DNA from: CAVXJN01 sp963773585
GTDB lineage: Bacteria > Pseudomonadota > Gammaproteobacteria > JASBUN01
DNA: 64,000 bases
NCBI GenBank assembly: GCA_963773585.1
Contig: CAVZBR010000001.1
Span: forward strand, 682,001 to 746,000
Direction of reading: 5' to 3'
Shown: piece after piece, positions 8,974 to 17,339 of the stretch
Numbering within the stretch: position 1 is the first letter of the stretch
Layout: each line of letters opens with the position of its first letter
Notes under the pieces: generated by a model
The model's input: only the letters and a program-made list of their open reading frames with translations
The model's database searches: none
Told to the model about the DNA's origin: nothing
Program-made: the position numbers and the translations under genes

Positions 8974-9240
8974 TCAATGCTGCTCTGATTTGGCGCCATC
9001 CGGCGTCGGCAATACGTTGGCGCCGTGCAGGTATTGCTGTTCCTGGTATTTCACGCCATTGGGGGGCGGCGCATCGGTCACGTGCCAGACGCCCTTGTCG
9101 TCCTGCCACTTGTAGACCGTGGTGCTGGAGCTGGCGCTGCCGGTCAGGTCGCGCACCCGGTCGAACAATTCCGGTTTGAAATAAAACAATATCGCCGCGC
9201 CCAGCACGATGACAATCAGCCAGAACAAAATGGTTTTCAT
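8974..9240 (-). CDS. DUF4124 small membrane-anchored protein
   Basis: 88 residues with one N-terminal membrane helix (about 3-22, ILFWLIVIVLGAAILFYF), then a DUF4124-like segment with the typical VYKWQDDKGVWHVTDAPP strand pattern. DUF4124 proteins are envelope proteins of unknown function. I start at the ATG at 9240, preceded by GAGGGA; the longer frame to 9381 overlaps the tautomerase gene and looks non-coding. A second DUF4124 protein lies at 9802-10278. Confidence 0.7.
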   Translation of the reverse strand: MKTILFWLIVIVLGAAILFYFKPELFDRVRDLTGSASSSTTVYKWQDDKGVWHVTDAPPPNGVKYQEQQYLHGANVLPTPDGAKSEQH

Positions 9241-9331
9241 GCGATGGGGTCCCTCGGCGGATGACTGGTCGAATCTGGCTATTATCGGGAATTCAGCGGC
9301 TGGACGCCATGCGTCCGCGTGGGTCGCGAAA

Positions 9332-9676
9332 CTAGAATGTGGCGCCGTTCCAACCCCACATGTGCCGAGCAGCGTCGGCAAACTCGATGTAGATCCGATC
9401 GGCCGGAATTCCCAGCTGTTCGTTCACCAGCCCGCACAACGCCGCGGAGATCGCTTCGGTGGCGGCGCCAGGCAAACCGATGCTTTTCAGCTCCAAATAG
9501 GCCACGGGCGCGTCGCTGCCGGCAAACAACATGTGCGGACTGGGCCGCCAATCGACCATGACGTAGCGTTCCGGCTTGCCGAGTTGCTCGGCCACCAACG
9601 TGGATGCGTGTCGCAGCAGGCTGTCGCGCTGTGCAGCGGTCGGCGTCTGATTGGTTGCGATACTGAGGTAAGGCAC
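9332..9676 (-). CDS. MIF/tautomerase-family protein
   Basis: A 114-residue protein with the macrophage migration inhibitory factor fold. It begins M-P-Y-L-S-I-A-T-N, so Pro becomes the N-terminal residue after Met removal; that proline is the general base of the tautomerase family. The spacing of RYVMVDWRPSPHMLFAG and the closing DRIYIEFADAARHMWGWNG matches MIF-type (about 115 aa) rather than 4-OT-type (about 60 aa) enzymes. The physiological substrate is unknown. An SD-like GGAGGC lies upstream of the ATG. Flanking genes, both DUF4124, give no functional clue. Confidence 0.8.
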   Translation of the reverse strand: MPYLSIATNQTPTAAQRDSLLRHASTLVAEQLGKPERYVMVDWRPSPHMLFAGSDAPVAYLELKSIGLPGAATEAISAALCGLVNEQLGIPADRIYIEFADAARHMWGWNGATF

Positions 9677-9801
9677 GGTCGCCTCCGGTAAAGATTGAAA
9701 CTTAACTCAAACCGGTGGCGATCGTCGACAGTCTGCGACCGGGAGTTGACAGCTTGGCCACGCTGCGGAGATGGCGGGAGTGCCAACTGCCCGGGTCGAT
9801 C

Positions 9802-10278
9802 CTATTGCTGCGTGCTGCAATTGTCCTGAATACGCTTTTCCAGGTCGATGGTTTCCTTGGCCTGTTCTTCGGGACTCATGATCCGGGTGGCGCCGTTTTC
9901 CTCGATCTTGACCCGGGCGTGGGTGCGGAGCGTTTCCAGGTTCTTGCGCATCCCTTCGCAAGCGATCTTGTGCTGTTCTGTTGCTTGCTCTTGGGTGCGA
10001 TCCTGTTCCGCGCGGCGGGCGCGGATTTGGTCGCTGAGTTTGCTGGCCTCAGGGCTCTCGGCGCCGGATTTCGGTTGCGGAGAAGCCGCCCCCGGCGCCG
10101 GTACCGGGGCCGCCGCCGGGGGCGGTACGGACATCTCCTTGGCGCTACCGTTCTCTGGGGGTTGTTGGCTGTAGTGGGTTACGCCGTCGGTATCCACCCA
10201 CTTGTATACCTGGGCTTGGCTGAGGCTGGCGCCAAGCCCAAACAAGAGCGCGATGATGAGGCTAGCGGTCTTATGCAT
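9802..10278 (-). CDS. DUF4124 exported protein
   Basis: 158 residues. A signal peptide (about 1-22) ends in SLSQAQ, followed immediately by the DUF4124 signature QVYKWVDTDGVTHYSQQPP. A Pro/Ala-rich linker (about 48-75) leads to a charged helical tail with two cysteines (ACEG and NCSTQQ), perhaps disulfide-linked in the periplasm. Proteins of this architecture are frequent in gammaproteobacteria and have no assigned function. It is transcribed away from ilvB. Confidence 0.75.
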   Translation of the reverse strand: MHKTASLIIALLFGLGASLSQAQVYKWVDTDGVTHYSQQPPENGSAKEMSVPPPAAAPVPAPGAASPQPKSGAESPEASKLSDQIRARRAEQDRTQEQATEQHKIACEGMRKNLETLRTHARVKIEENGATRIMSPEEQAKETIDLEKRIQDNCSTQQ

Positions 10279-10597
10279 TAGTTGTGCTCCGCGACATGGG
10301 ATGATCCCCCGATGATTCCGTAGTTATTATCGGCAGGGCGAAGCCAAACACAAGGTGCGGTGTGCCGGAAACCACGCGCCGACCACCGAGTTGTGCGCTT
10401 GGCCGCAATTCGACCGCATGGCAGCCTTTTCCTTGACGTTTGCGTCCGTAATCAGTAACTTTCCAAAATTACGCTGAGCATGCGTGGCGCCCGTTATGCG
10501 GGCGTTTTTTGTCGTTGCACCGCGCGATCGGTGCTGCCCAGGACCTGGGCGGGCGCTCATCGCCGGCGCAACTCGTCGTCCTTGGGAGACCCCGATT
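10279..10597. other. 319-bp divergent region between DUF4124 gene and ilvB
   Basis: This stretch must hold the promoters of the leftward DUF4124 gene and the rightward ilv genes. A possible + strand promoter is TTGACG at 10433-10438 with TAACTT at 10456-10461 (17-nt spacer, poor -10). A short open frame of 19 codons at 10418-10477 (ATG to TGA) ends ten bases before the terminator-like hairpin. It has no good ribosome site and only four branched-chain codons (two Leu, one Val, one Ile), so I do not call it a leader gene. No other conserved element is recognisable. Confidence 0.5.
10488..10510 (+). terminator. Intrinsic terminator/possible attenuator upstream of ilvB
   Basis: CGCCCG (10488-10493), loop TTATG, CGGGCG (10499-10504), then six T at 10505-10510: a standard Rho-independent terminator on the + strand. 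The nearest upstream gene is on the other strand, so this hairpin cannot serve an upstream + gene in the window. Its place 88 bp before the ilvB start suggests either an attenuator in the ilv leader or the end of an unannotated small RNA. Confidence 0.6.
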
Positions 10598-12292
10598 GTG
10601 GAATTGACCGGTGCCGAGATCTTCGTCCGTTGTTTGAAGGATGAGGGCGTCGAATATGTTTTCGGATATCCGGGCGGAGCCGTATTGCACATCTACGATG
10701 CGCTGTACCGCCAGGACGACGTCAAGCATATCCTCGTGCGCCACGAGCAGGCAGCTACCCACGCAGGCGACGGCTATGCCCGCGCCACCGGCAAGCCGGG
10801 TGTGGTCCTGGTCACCTCCGGCCCCGGCGCCACCAACGCTGTTACCGGGATCGCCACCGCCTATATGGATTCGATCCCGCTGGTGGTGTTCACCGGCCAA
10901 GTGCCGACCAGCCTGATCGGCAACGACGCTTTCCAGGAAGTCGATTCGGTCGGTATCACGCGCCCCTGCGTCAAGCACAACTTCCTCGTCAAGGACGTCA
11001 ATGATCTCGCCACTACGGTGAAAAAGGCGTTCTACGTCGCGACCACCGGTCGTCCGGGTCCGGTGGTGGTGGACATTCCCAAAGACGTCACCGCCAACCG
11101 AGCCGAGTACAGTTATCCGAAGAAAGTGTCGATGCGCTCATACAATCCGGTCGTCAAGGGACACGGTGGCCAGATCAAAAAAGCGCTGGAATTGATCCTC
11201 AGTGCCAAGCGGCCGATGCTCTACACCGGCGGTGGCGTCATTCTCGACAACGCTTCCCAGCACCTGATCGATTTCACCCGCGAACTGGGATTCCCGATTA
11301 CCAACACTTTGATGGGGCTCGGCGCCTACCCGGCTACCGACCACCAGTTCGTTGGCATGCTGGGCATGCATGGTACTTACGAAGCCAACTTGGCGATGCA
11401 CAACTGTGATGTGCTGATCGCGATCGGGGCGCGCTTCGATGACCGGGTGACCGGCAACATCGCCAAATTCTGTCCGACGGCGAAGATCGTGCACGTGGAC
11501 ATCGATCCGGCGTCGATTTCGAAAAACGTCAAAGTGGACGTGCCCATCGTCGGCTCGGTTGGCGCGGTGCTCAAGGAATTGTCCAAGGCCTTGAAGAGTA
11601 CAGAACAGCGCCCGGACCCCGAGGCTCTGCGCGAATGGTGGAAGCAGATCGATGAATGGCGCAGCATGGACTGCCTCAAATACGATCGCAATAGCGCTGT
11701 GATCAAGCCCCAGTACGTGGTGGAAAAGCTGTATGAGGTGACCGGCGGCGAGGCGTATGTGACCTCCGACGTCGGACAACATCAAATGTGGGCGGCGCAG
11801 TTCTACAAGTTTGATCAACCCCGCCGGTGGATCAACTCCGGGGGGCTGGGCACCATGGGTTTCGGGCTTCCGGCAGCGATGGGAGTCCAGTTCGCATTCC
11901 CCGATGCCACCGTCGCCTGCGTGACCGGCGAAGGCAGTATCCAGATGAATATCCAGGAGCTCTCGACCCTGCGCCAATACGCGCTGCCGGTAAAGATCAT
12001 CAATTTGAACAACCGTTACTTGGGCATGGTGCGGCAGTGGCAGGAGTTTTTCTATCAGGGCCGTTACGCCATGTCGTACATGGAATCCCTGCCGGACTTC
12101 GTCAAGCTGGCGGAAGCCTACGGTGCGGCGGGTTTCCTGATCGATAAGCCAGGCGACGTGGAAGGTGCTCTCAAGGAGGCGATGAAAATTCGTGATCGTG
12201 CGGTATTCCTGGATTTCATTACCGACCAGAACGAGAACGTGTATCCGATGATCCCGTCCGGAGCGGGACAAAACGAGATGATCCTGGTGTGA
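10598..12292 (+). CDS. ilvB: Acetolactate synthase large subunit
   Basis: A 564-residue ThDP-dependent acetohydroxyacid synthase catalytic subunit. It condenses two pyruvates, or pyruvate with 2-oxobutyrate, in valine/leucine/isoleucine synthesis. Seen: catalytic Glu E50 in ILVRHEQAATHAGDG, the SGPGATN stretch, and the ThDP/Mg motif GEGS ... NLNNRYLGMV near the C-terminal end. The start is taken as GTG at 10598, with GGGAG upstream and the protein opening VELTGAEIFVRCL as in homologs; the frame upstream runs through the leader hairpin. The stop is 2 bp from the ilvH start. It could equally be named ilvI; symbols for this pair vary between species. Confidence 0.96.
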   Translation: MELTGAEIFVRCLKDEGVEYVFGYPGGAVLHIYDALYRQDDVKHILVRHEQAATHAGDGYARATGKPGVVLVTSGPGATNAVTGIATAYMDSIPLVVFTGQVPTSLIGNDAFQEVDSVGITRPCVKHNFLVKDVNDLATTVKKAFYVATTGRPGPVVVDIPKDVTANRAEYSYPKKVSMRSYNPVVKGHGGQIKKALELILSAKRPMLYTGGGVILDNASQHLIDFTRELGFPITNTLMGLGAYPATDHQFVGMLGMHGTYEANLAMHNCDVLIAIGARFDDRVTGNIAKFCPTAKIVHVDIDPASISKNVKVDVPIVGSVGAVLKELSKALKSTEQRPDPEALREWWKQIDEWRSMDCLKYDRNSAVIKPQYVVEKLYEVTGGEAYVTSDVGQHQMWAAQFYKFDQPRRWINSGGLGTMGFGLPAAMGVQFAFPDATVACVTGEGSIQMNIQELSTLRQYALPVKIINLNNRYLGMVRQWQEFFYQGRYAMSYMESLPDFVKLAEAYGAAGFLIDKPGDVEGALKEAMKIRDRAVFLDFITDQNENVYPMIPSGAGQNEMILV

Positions 12293-12294
12293 AC

Positions 12295-12789
12295 ATGCGG
12301 CATATCATTTCCATTTTGCTGGAGAACGAATCCGGCGCATTGTCGCGGGTAGCGGGCCTGTTTTCGGCACGGGGCTACAACATTGAATCGCTTACGGTGG
12401 CGCCGACCGACGAGGCTTCTATTTCGCGCATGACCTTGGTTACCAGTGGCACCGACGAGATCATCGAGCAGATTACCAAGCAACTCAACAAATTGATCGA
12501 CGTGATCAAACTGGTCGACATGACAGAAGGCGTGCACATCGAACGCGAAATGATGTTGATTAAATTGCGCGTTGCGGGCGGAGAAGCCCGCGAAGAAATA
12601 AAGCGCCTGAGCGACATCTTCCGCGGCAGTGTGATCGACGTCACCGAGGATGCATACACCATTGAACTTACCGGCACCGGCGAGAAGCTGGATGCTTTCA
12701 TTCACGCGGTCGGCAGTGTGCCGATCCTGGAAGTGGTGCGTTCGGGCGCCATCGGCATTGCCCGTGGCGACAAAGCATTGCGTATTTAA
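12295..12789 (+). CDS. ilvH: Acetolactate synthase small (regulatory) subunit
   Basis: A 164-residue regulatory subunit that binds valine and stimulates the catalytic subunit. The N-terminal ACT domain (about 3-75) opens MRHIISILLENESGALSRVAGLF, and a second ACT-like domain makes up the C-terminal half. I chose the ATG at 12295 because homologs begin at this residue; a GTG at 12289 overlapping the ilvB stop is the alternative. It is tightly coupled to ilvB and followed by ilvC after 41 bp, forming an ilvBHC operon. Confidence 0.95.
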   Translation: MRHIISILLENESGALSRVAGLFSARGYNIESLTVAPTDEASISRMTLVTSGTDEIIEQITKQLNKLIDVIKLVDMTEGVHIEREMMLIKLRVAGGEAREEIKRLSDIFRGSVIDVTEDAYTIELTGTGEKLDAFIHAVGSVPILEVVRSGAIGIARGDKALRI

Positions 12790-12830
12790 CCCGTTTCGTT
12801 CGAAACCTCAGCACAAGGTCGGTTGTTAAC

Positions 12831-13847
12831 ATGAACATCTACTACGACAAAGACGCGGATCTCTCGATCATTCAGGGCATGAAGGTGGCCATCGTGGGCT
12901 ACGGATCGCAAGGGCATGCCCATGCCAACAACTTGAAGGACTCCGGAGTGGACGTGACCGTGGCGCTGCGTCCCGGTTCGAGTTCTGCGGCCAAAGCGAA
13001 AAATGCGGGCTTGGCGGTCGATGATATCGAGGCCGCAGTGAAGGGCGCCGATCTGGTTATGATTCTGGCGCCCGACGAACATCAGGCGCGGTTGTATCGC
13101 GAGCAGGTGGAACCGAACCTCAAGCAGGGCGCGGTATTGGCGTTCGCCCATGGGTTCAACATCCATTTCGAGCAAGTGGTTCCCCGGGAAGATCTGGACG
13201 TGATCATGGTGGCGCCCAAAGGACCTGGCCATCTGGTGCGTTCCACCTACACGCAGGGCGGCGGCGTTCCCAGTCTGATTGCCATCTACCAGGATGCTTC
13301 CGGGCGCGCGAAGGACATTGCGCTCTCTTACGCATCGGCCAATGGCGGTGGTCGCGCGGGCGTGATCGAAACCAGTTTCCGCGAGGAAACCGAGACTGAT
13401 CTTTTTGGGGAGCAGGCTGTACTGTGCGGCGGTGCGACGGCTTTGGTGCAGGCAGGATTCGAGACACTGGTCGAAGCCGGCTACGCGCCGGAGATGGCAT
13501 ACTTTGAATGCCTGCACGAATTGAAATTGATCGTCGATCTCATGTACGAAGGCGGCATCGCCGACATGCGCTACTCCATTTCCAACACCGCAGAGTACGG
13601 CGATGTCACCCGCGGTCCGCGCATCATCACGGAACAGACCAAAGACGAGATGCGCCAGATCTTGAAGGAAATCCAAACCGGCGAGTTCGCCAAGGAATTT
13701 ATTCTGGAAAATCAGGCTGGCGCGGCGAAGCTGAAAGCATTGCGCCGGGTTGCAAGAGAGCATCCCATTGAGATCGTAGGCGGCAAGCTGCGCGACATGA
13801 TGCCTTGGATCAAAGCCAACAAAATGGTCGACAAGAGCAAGAACTAA
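12831..13847 (+). CDS. ilvC: Ketol-acid reductoisomerase (class I)
   Basis: A 338-residue enzyme converting acetolactate or acetohydroxybutyrate to the dihydroxy acid with NADPH and Mg2+. The Rossmann motif is VGYGSQGHAHA (G23-x-G25-x-x-G28). The NADPH-preferring loop reads LRPGSSS, with R47 and the serines that bind the 2'-phosphate. Acidic metal ligands lie in REETETDLFGEQ and HELKLIVDLMYEGG. The length is that of short class I enzymes, not the duplicated enteric form. It closes the ilv genes and is followed by a strong terminator at 13871-13914. Confidence 0.97.
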   Translation: MNIYYDKDADLSIIQGMKVAIVGYGSQGHAHANNLKDSGVDVTVALRPGSSSAAKAKNAGLAVDDIEAAVKGADLVMILAPDEHQARLYREQVEPNLKQGAVLAFAHGFNIHFEQVVPREDLDVIMVAPKGPGHLVRSTYTQGGGVPSLIAIYQDASGRAKDIALSYASANGGGRAGVIETSFREETETDLFGEQAVLCGGATALVQAGFETLVEAGYAPEMAYFECLHELKLIVDLMYEGGIADMRYSISNTAEYGDVTRGPRIITEQTKDEMRQILKEIQTGEFAKEFILENQAGAAKLKALRRVAREHPIEIVGGKLRDMMPWIKANKMVDKSKN

Positions 13848-13870
13848 GTCGATTGTTCGCTGCCAAACCG

Positions 13871-13914
13871 CGCGCCCGCCCATCCAACCGGATTCGGCGG
13901 GCGCGTCGTTTTTG
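13871..13914 (+). terminator. Rho-independent terminator after ilvC
   Basis: CGCGCCCGCC at 13871-13880 pairs perfectly with GGCGGGCGCG at 13896-13905 around a 15-nt loop, followed by TCGTTTTTGTCT. This is a strong terminator 23 bp past the ilvC stop. It separates the ilv genes from psd, which therefore needs its own promoter or read-through. Confidence 0.85.
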
Positions 13915-13970
13915 TCTAGTCTCTCCTCAAGTTTCGCCCCCCGCGCCCGCAGCTCGGTATTTATAAGCAC

Positions 13971-14621
13971 ATGATTTTAAAGGAAGGTCGCATTTTCATT
14001 TTGGTTTTTGCCGCCATTGCGCTGCTGCTGCTGGCTATAGCGGCCGTATGGGCGGCGATTCCATTTGCGATCCTCGCGTTGATCAGCGGCTATTTGTACC
14101 GCAATCCGGACCGGGAAGTACCCGCTGCGCCCCTGGGAGTGGTCAGCCCCGCGGACGGCACCGTGGAGTTTGCCGGCGACAGCCGGGATCCGTTTCTGGA
14201 TCGGGATGCGGTCCGTATCATGGTGCGCATGGGCGCATTAGATGCCTATCCGATCCGAAGCCCAGTGGAAGGTAAGGTTGTGCAGCGCTGGCACCGGGCC
14301 CCCGGCGCGGACCGCGAGGGCGACGACGGTGAGTTCAATTACGCGGTGTGGATCCAGACTGACGAATCTGAGGATGTTGTTTTGGTCATGACCCGGCATT
14401 CATCCTGGCGTGCGCCGCGCTGCCATGTCCATTCAGGTGAGCGTGTCGGGCAGGGCCAGCGTTGCGGTATGATCCGCTTCGGTTCCCGGGTACAGATTTT
14501 TCTGCCCGCCGGTTCCAGAGTCGGCATTCACGCCGGCGACCGCGTCCGAGCCGGATCCGACTTGATCGGCACCCTGGTGCGCAAACCGTTACCGGCAGCG
14601 CGGATGGCCGCCGCGCATTGA
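13971..14621 (+). CDS. psd: Phosphatidylserine decarboxylase (short, pyruvoyl type)
   Basis: A 216-residue proenzyme of the short Psd class found in archaea and many bacteria. It makes phosphatidylethanolamine from phosphatidylserine. The N-terminus has one or two membrane helices (about 8-42). VVSPADGTVEF and the self-cleavage site G171-S172 in CGMIRFGSRVQIFLP are present; Ser172 should become the pyruvoyl group. The upstream substrate-making gene pssA follows directly, 30 bp downstream. The ribosome site before the ATG is poor. The E. coli-type enzyme (LGST site) is longer and distinct. Confidence 0.9.
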   Translation: MILKEGRIFILVFAAIALLLLAIAAVWAAIPFAILALISGYLYRNPDREVPAAPLGVVSPADGTVEFAGDSRDPFLDRDAVRIMVRMGALDAYPIRSPVEGKVVQRWHRAPGADREGDDGEFNYAVWIQTDESEDVVLVMTRHSSWRAPRCHVHSGERVGQGQRCGMIRFGSRVQIFLPAGSRVGIHAGDRVRAGSDLIGTLVRKPLPAARMAAAH

Positions 14622-14651
14622 ACCTATCGCAATAGAGACCTGAGCCGCATA

Positions 14652-15488
14652 GTGGACCAACATAATATGGATGAAGAAGTCATAGAGGCCAGACGCCGCC
14701 GGCGCGCCGTTTATCTGTTGCCCAATTTGTTTACGACCGGCGGCTTGTTTGCCGGGTTTTATGCCATCGTCGCGGCGATGGGCGGTAAGTTCCATATCGC
14801 CGCGATCGCTGTGATCGTCGCCATGCTGCTGGACGGTATCGATGGCAGAGTAGCGCGCATGACGGGCACCCAAAGCGAGTTCGGCGCCCAATACGACAGC
14901 ATGGCCGACCTGGTGTCCTTCGGGCTCGCGCCGTCGCTGGTGATGTACAAGTGGTCTTTGATCAGCATGGCCCAACTCGGCGGCCAGTGGGGCAAGATCG
15001 GTTGGCTGGCGGCGTTTTTCTATGCCGCGATGGCAGCGATGCGTTTAGCCCGTTTCAATGTCCAGATCGGCAAAGTGGACAAGCGCTATTTCTACGGGCT
15101 GGCGAGCCCCTCTGCGGCAACGTTGCTGGTTTCCTTCATCTGGTTGGCGGTGGATCTCGGCTGGTCGGGCAGTGCGTTGTGGGTGCCGGCGTTCGTGCTC
15201 ACCATTTGTGCCGGCGCGCTGATGGTCAGCCCTGTGCTGTACCACAGCTTCAAAACAGTGAAGCGAAAAGACCGCATCCCTTATCTCGGAATCCTGGTGG
15301 TAGTCCTGGCGCTGATATTGATTGCGATCGATCCGCCTAAGGTGATTTTCGCAGTATTTTTCGCCTACGCGTTGTCAGGACCGGTCCAATGGTTGGTGCG
15401 GGTTCGACGAAAACGCATGCGCCACGCCCATCCAAGCGAGCACGAGCGGGAGGCTGCTTCGCCCACCCTTGGCAAGCCCGAGGAATAA
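14652..15488 (+). CDS. pssA: CDP-diacylglycerol-serine O-phosphatidyltransferase
   Basis: A 278-residue multi-span membrane enzyme of the CDP-alcohol phosphatidyltransferase family. It transfers phosphatidyl from CDP-DAG to serine, feeding the adjacent Psd. The catalytic signature D-G-x2-A-R-x8-G-x3-D-x3-D is complete at residues 64-86, and six or more hydrophobic helices follow. The start is either GTG at 14652 or the in-frame ATG at 14667; neither has a strong ribosome site. Its 3' end overlaps the leu promoter described at 15469-15497. Confidence 0.93.
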   Translation: MDQHNMDEEVIEARRRRRAVYLLPNLFTTGGLFAGFYAIVAAMGGKFHIAAIAVIVAMLLDGIDGRVARMTGTQSEFGAQYDSMADLVSFGLAPSLVMYKWSLISMAQLGGQWGKIGWLAAFFYAAMAAMRLARFNVQIGKVDKRYFYGLASPSAATLLVSFIWLAVDLGWSGSALWVPAFVLTICAGALMVSPVLYHSFKTVKRKDRIPYLGILVVVLALILIAIDPPKVIFAVFFAYALSGPVQWLVRVRRKRMRHAHPSEHEREAASPTLGKPEE

Positions 15489-15497
15489 CGCTATAGT
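15469..15497 (+). promoter_or_regulatory. Sigma70 promoter for leuL-leuA
   Basis: TTGGCA (15469-15474), a 17-nt spacer and TATAGT (15492-15497): five of six bases match at each hexamer. It straddles the pssA stop codon. Transcription should start near 15504, giving a short untranslated stretch before the leader peptide ATG at 15525, the layout expected of an attenuation-controlled operon. Confidence 0.75.
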
Positions 15498-15524
15498 TTC
15501 CTGAAATCCGTACCTGCGAGTCCG

Positions 15525-15635
15525 ATGAACGCAACGCTTTGCCAGTTCAATTCCCATGACCACCGCCAATCGGCGGCGGGCTCGGTCCTGTCCGTTTCCC
15601 TTCTTCTGCTCACGCTGCTGCGACTGCTGCCCTGA
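15525..15635 (+). CDS. leuL: leu operon leader peptide (leucine-rich)
   Basis: A 36-codon frame whose 3' half reads VLSVSLLLLTLLRLLP: nine leucines in its last 16 residues, encoded by CTT, CTC and CTG codons. This is the hallmark of a transcription-attenuation leader, in which ribosome stalling at Leu codons during leucine shortage changes mRNA folding to let polymerase reach leuA. It lies between a good promoter and leuA. A CTGCCC-tgac-GGGCAG hairpin spans its stop codon and could act as the pause structure. The ATG has only a weak ribosome site (GCGAG). Confidence 0.8.
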   Translation: MNATLCQFNSHDHRQSAAGSVLSVSLLLLTLLRLLP

Positions 15636-15765
15636 CGGGCAGATACTCGGCATACCCTGGCGAGGGTAAATCACGCACCCGCAGTCCCCCTACGAGTACC
15701 GGCCCAGCCGGTTTGCGCAGCGTATGGCCTCAGGTAAACTGAGCCTGCGATCGGAGCATAAGGTC
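15636..15765 (+). promoter_or_regulatory. leuA leader region with attenuator-type hairpins
   Basis: Between leuL and leuA are several potential stems: TACCCT/AGGGTA around GGCG (about 15651-15668), ACCGGC/GCCGGT around CCA (15698-15712, then TTGCG), and CTCAG/CTGAG around GTAAA just before leuA. The ACCGGC stem is the best terminator candidate but has only a short T stretch. Which pairings are the terminator and antiterminator cannot be settled by eye. Confidence 0.5.
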
Positions 15766-17316
15766 ATGAGCGAAAAAGAGAAACTCATCATATTCGATAC
15801 CACCATGCGTGACGGCGAGCAGAGCCCCGGCGCATCCATGACAAAAGAGGAAAAGGTGCGTATCGCCAAGACCCTCGACCGCATGCGGGTCGATGTCATC
15901 GAAGCCGGTTTTCCGGTCGCCAGCAAGGGCGATTTCGAAGCCGTACGTGCCGTTGCCAAGACCGTCCAGTACAGCACGGTGTGCGGTCTTGCACGGGCGT
16001 TGGACAAAGATATTGATCGCGCGGGAGAAGCGCTCAAGGATGCGCCGTCCGCGCGCATCCACACCTTCATCGCGACTTCGCCGATCCATATGAAGATGAA
16101 ATTGCGCATGGAGCCGGACCAGGTCGTGGAACAGGCTGTGCGCGCGGTCAAGCGTGCCCGTCAGTTCACCGACGACGTCGAGTTTTCGGCCGAGGATGCC
16201 GGCAGATCGGAGCTGGATTTCCTGTGCCGGGTGATCGAAGCAGCAATCGACGCGGGCGCTCGGACCGTGAACATTCCCGATACCGTGGGCTACAACGTGC
16301 CGGAGCAATTCGGGCGTTTGATCGGCGACTTGATCGAGCGGGTGCCCAATTCCGATAAGGCGGTATTTTCGGTACATTGCCACAATGATTTGGGATTGGC
16401 GGTCGCCAATTCATTGTCGGCCGTGATGCACGGCGCCCGGCAGGTGGAATGCACCATCAACGGTCTCGGCGAACGTGCCGGCAACGCCGCGTTGGAAGAG
16501 GTGGTGATGGCAGTTCGCACGCGCCAGGACATATTTCCCTGCGACGTGGACATCGATACCACGCAGATCGTCTCGAGCTCGCGTCTGGTATCGAACATCA
16601 CCGGCTTTCCCGTACAGCCCAACAAGGCAATCGTCGGTGTCAACGCGTTCGCCCATGAGTCGGGGATACACCAGGACGGGGTGCTCAAAAGCCGGGAAAC
16701 CTACGAGATCATGCGCGCCGAGGACGTTGGTTGGAGCGCGAATCGCATGGTGCTCGGTAAGCATTCCGGGCGCAACGCATTCCGTACTCGCTTGAAAGAG
16801 ATCGGTATCGAATTCGACTCCGAAGAAGCGCTCAACGATGTTTTCGCTCGCTTCAAGGATCTCGCCGACAAAAAGCACGAGATCTACGACGAGGATCTTC
16901 AAGCTCTGGTAACCGAAACGAGCCTCGAAGCGGAAAATGAACGCATCAAACTGGTGGCTTTGCGGGTGTGCAGCGAGACCGGGGAAATGCCCAATGCACA
17001 GATTACGCTGAGCATCGACGGCCAGGAACATGCGGCTGCAGGTGTCGGCGGCGGACCGGTGGACGCGGCTTTCAAGGGGATCGACAGTGTCGTGCACAGC
17101 GACACGGAATTGCTGCTCTATTCGGTGAACAATATCACCAGCGGTACCGATTCCCAGGGCGAGGTGACGGTGCGATTGTCCAAAGGCGGGCGGATCGTAA
17201 ACGGTCAGGGGTCGGACACCGATATCGTGACCGCGTCGGTAAAAGCGTATCTGAATGCCTTGAACAAGGTCATGTATCCGGTGCAAAGAGCCCATCCCCA
17301 GGCCGCTGACGTATAG
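15766..17316 (+). CDS. leuA: 2-isopropylmalate synthase
   Basis: A 516-residue first enzyme of leucine synthesis; it condenses acetyl-CoA with 2-oxoisovalerate made by the ilv enzymes upstream. The DRE-TIM domain opens with IIFDTTMRDGEQSPG and carries HCHNDLGLAVANS, with metal-binding histidines, and the GLGERAGNA loop. The C-terminal LeuA allosteric domain (about 390-510) binds leucine for feedback inhibition. The ATG at 15766 fits homologs (MSEKEKLIIFD) and has AAGG just upstream; an in-frame ATG at 15724 would place translation inside the attenuator. The rest of the leu pathway (leuB, leuC, leuD) is not in the window. Confidence 0.95.
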   Translation: MSEKEKLIIFDTTMRDGEQSPGASMTKEEKVRIAKTLDRMRVDVIEAGFPVASKGDFEAVRAVAKTVQYSTVCGLARALDKDIDRAGEALKDAPSARIHTFIATSPIHMKMKLRMEPDQVVEQAVRAVKRARQFTDDVEFSAEDAGRSELDFLCRVIEAAIDAGARTVNIPDTVGYNVPEQFGRLIGDLIERVPNSDKAVFSVHCHNDLGLAVANSLSAVMHGARQVECTINGLGERAGNAALEEVVMAVRTRQDIFPCDVDIDTTQIVSSSRLVSNITGFPVQPNKAIVGVNAFAHESGIHQDGVLKSRETYEIMRAEDVGWSANRMVLGKHSGRNAFRTRLKEIGIEFDSEEALNDVFARFKDLADKKHEIYDEDLQALVTETSLEAENERIKLVALRVCSETGEMPNAQITLSIDGQEHAAAGVGGGPVDAAFKGIDSVVHSDTELLLYSVNNITSGTDSQGEVTVRLSKGGRIVNGQGSDTDIVTASVKAYLNALNKVMYPVQRAHPQAADV

Positions 17317-17339
17317 GAGACGTCTCGGGCGAGGTCAGA

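Noticed and set aside
10418..10477. A 19-codon ilv leader peptide
   Set aside because: No ribosome site and only two Leu, one Val and one Ile; too weak to call.
12786..13970. A 394-codon open frame on the minus strand
   Set aside because: Antisense to ilvC and spanning its terminator; ilvC is unambiguous.
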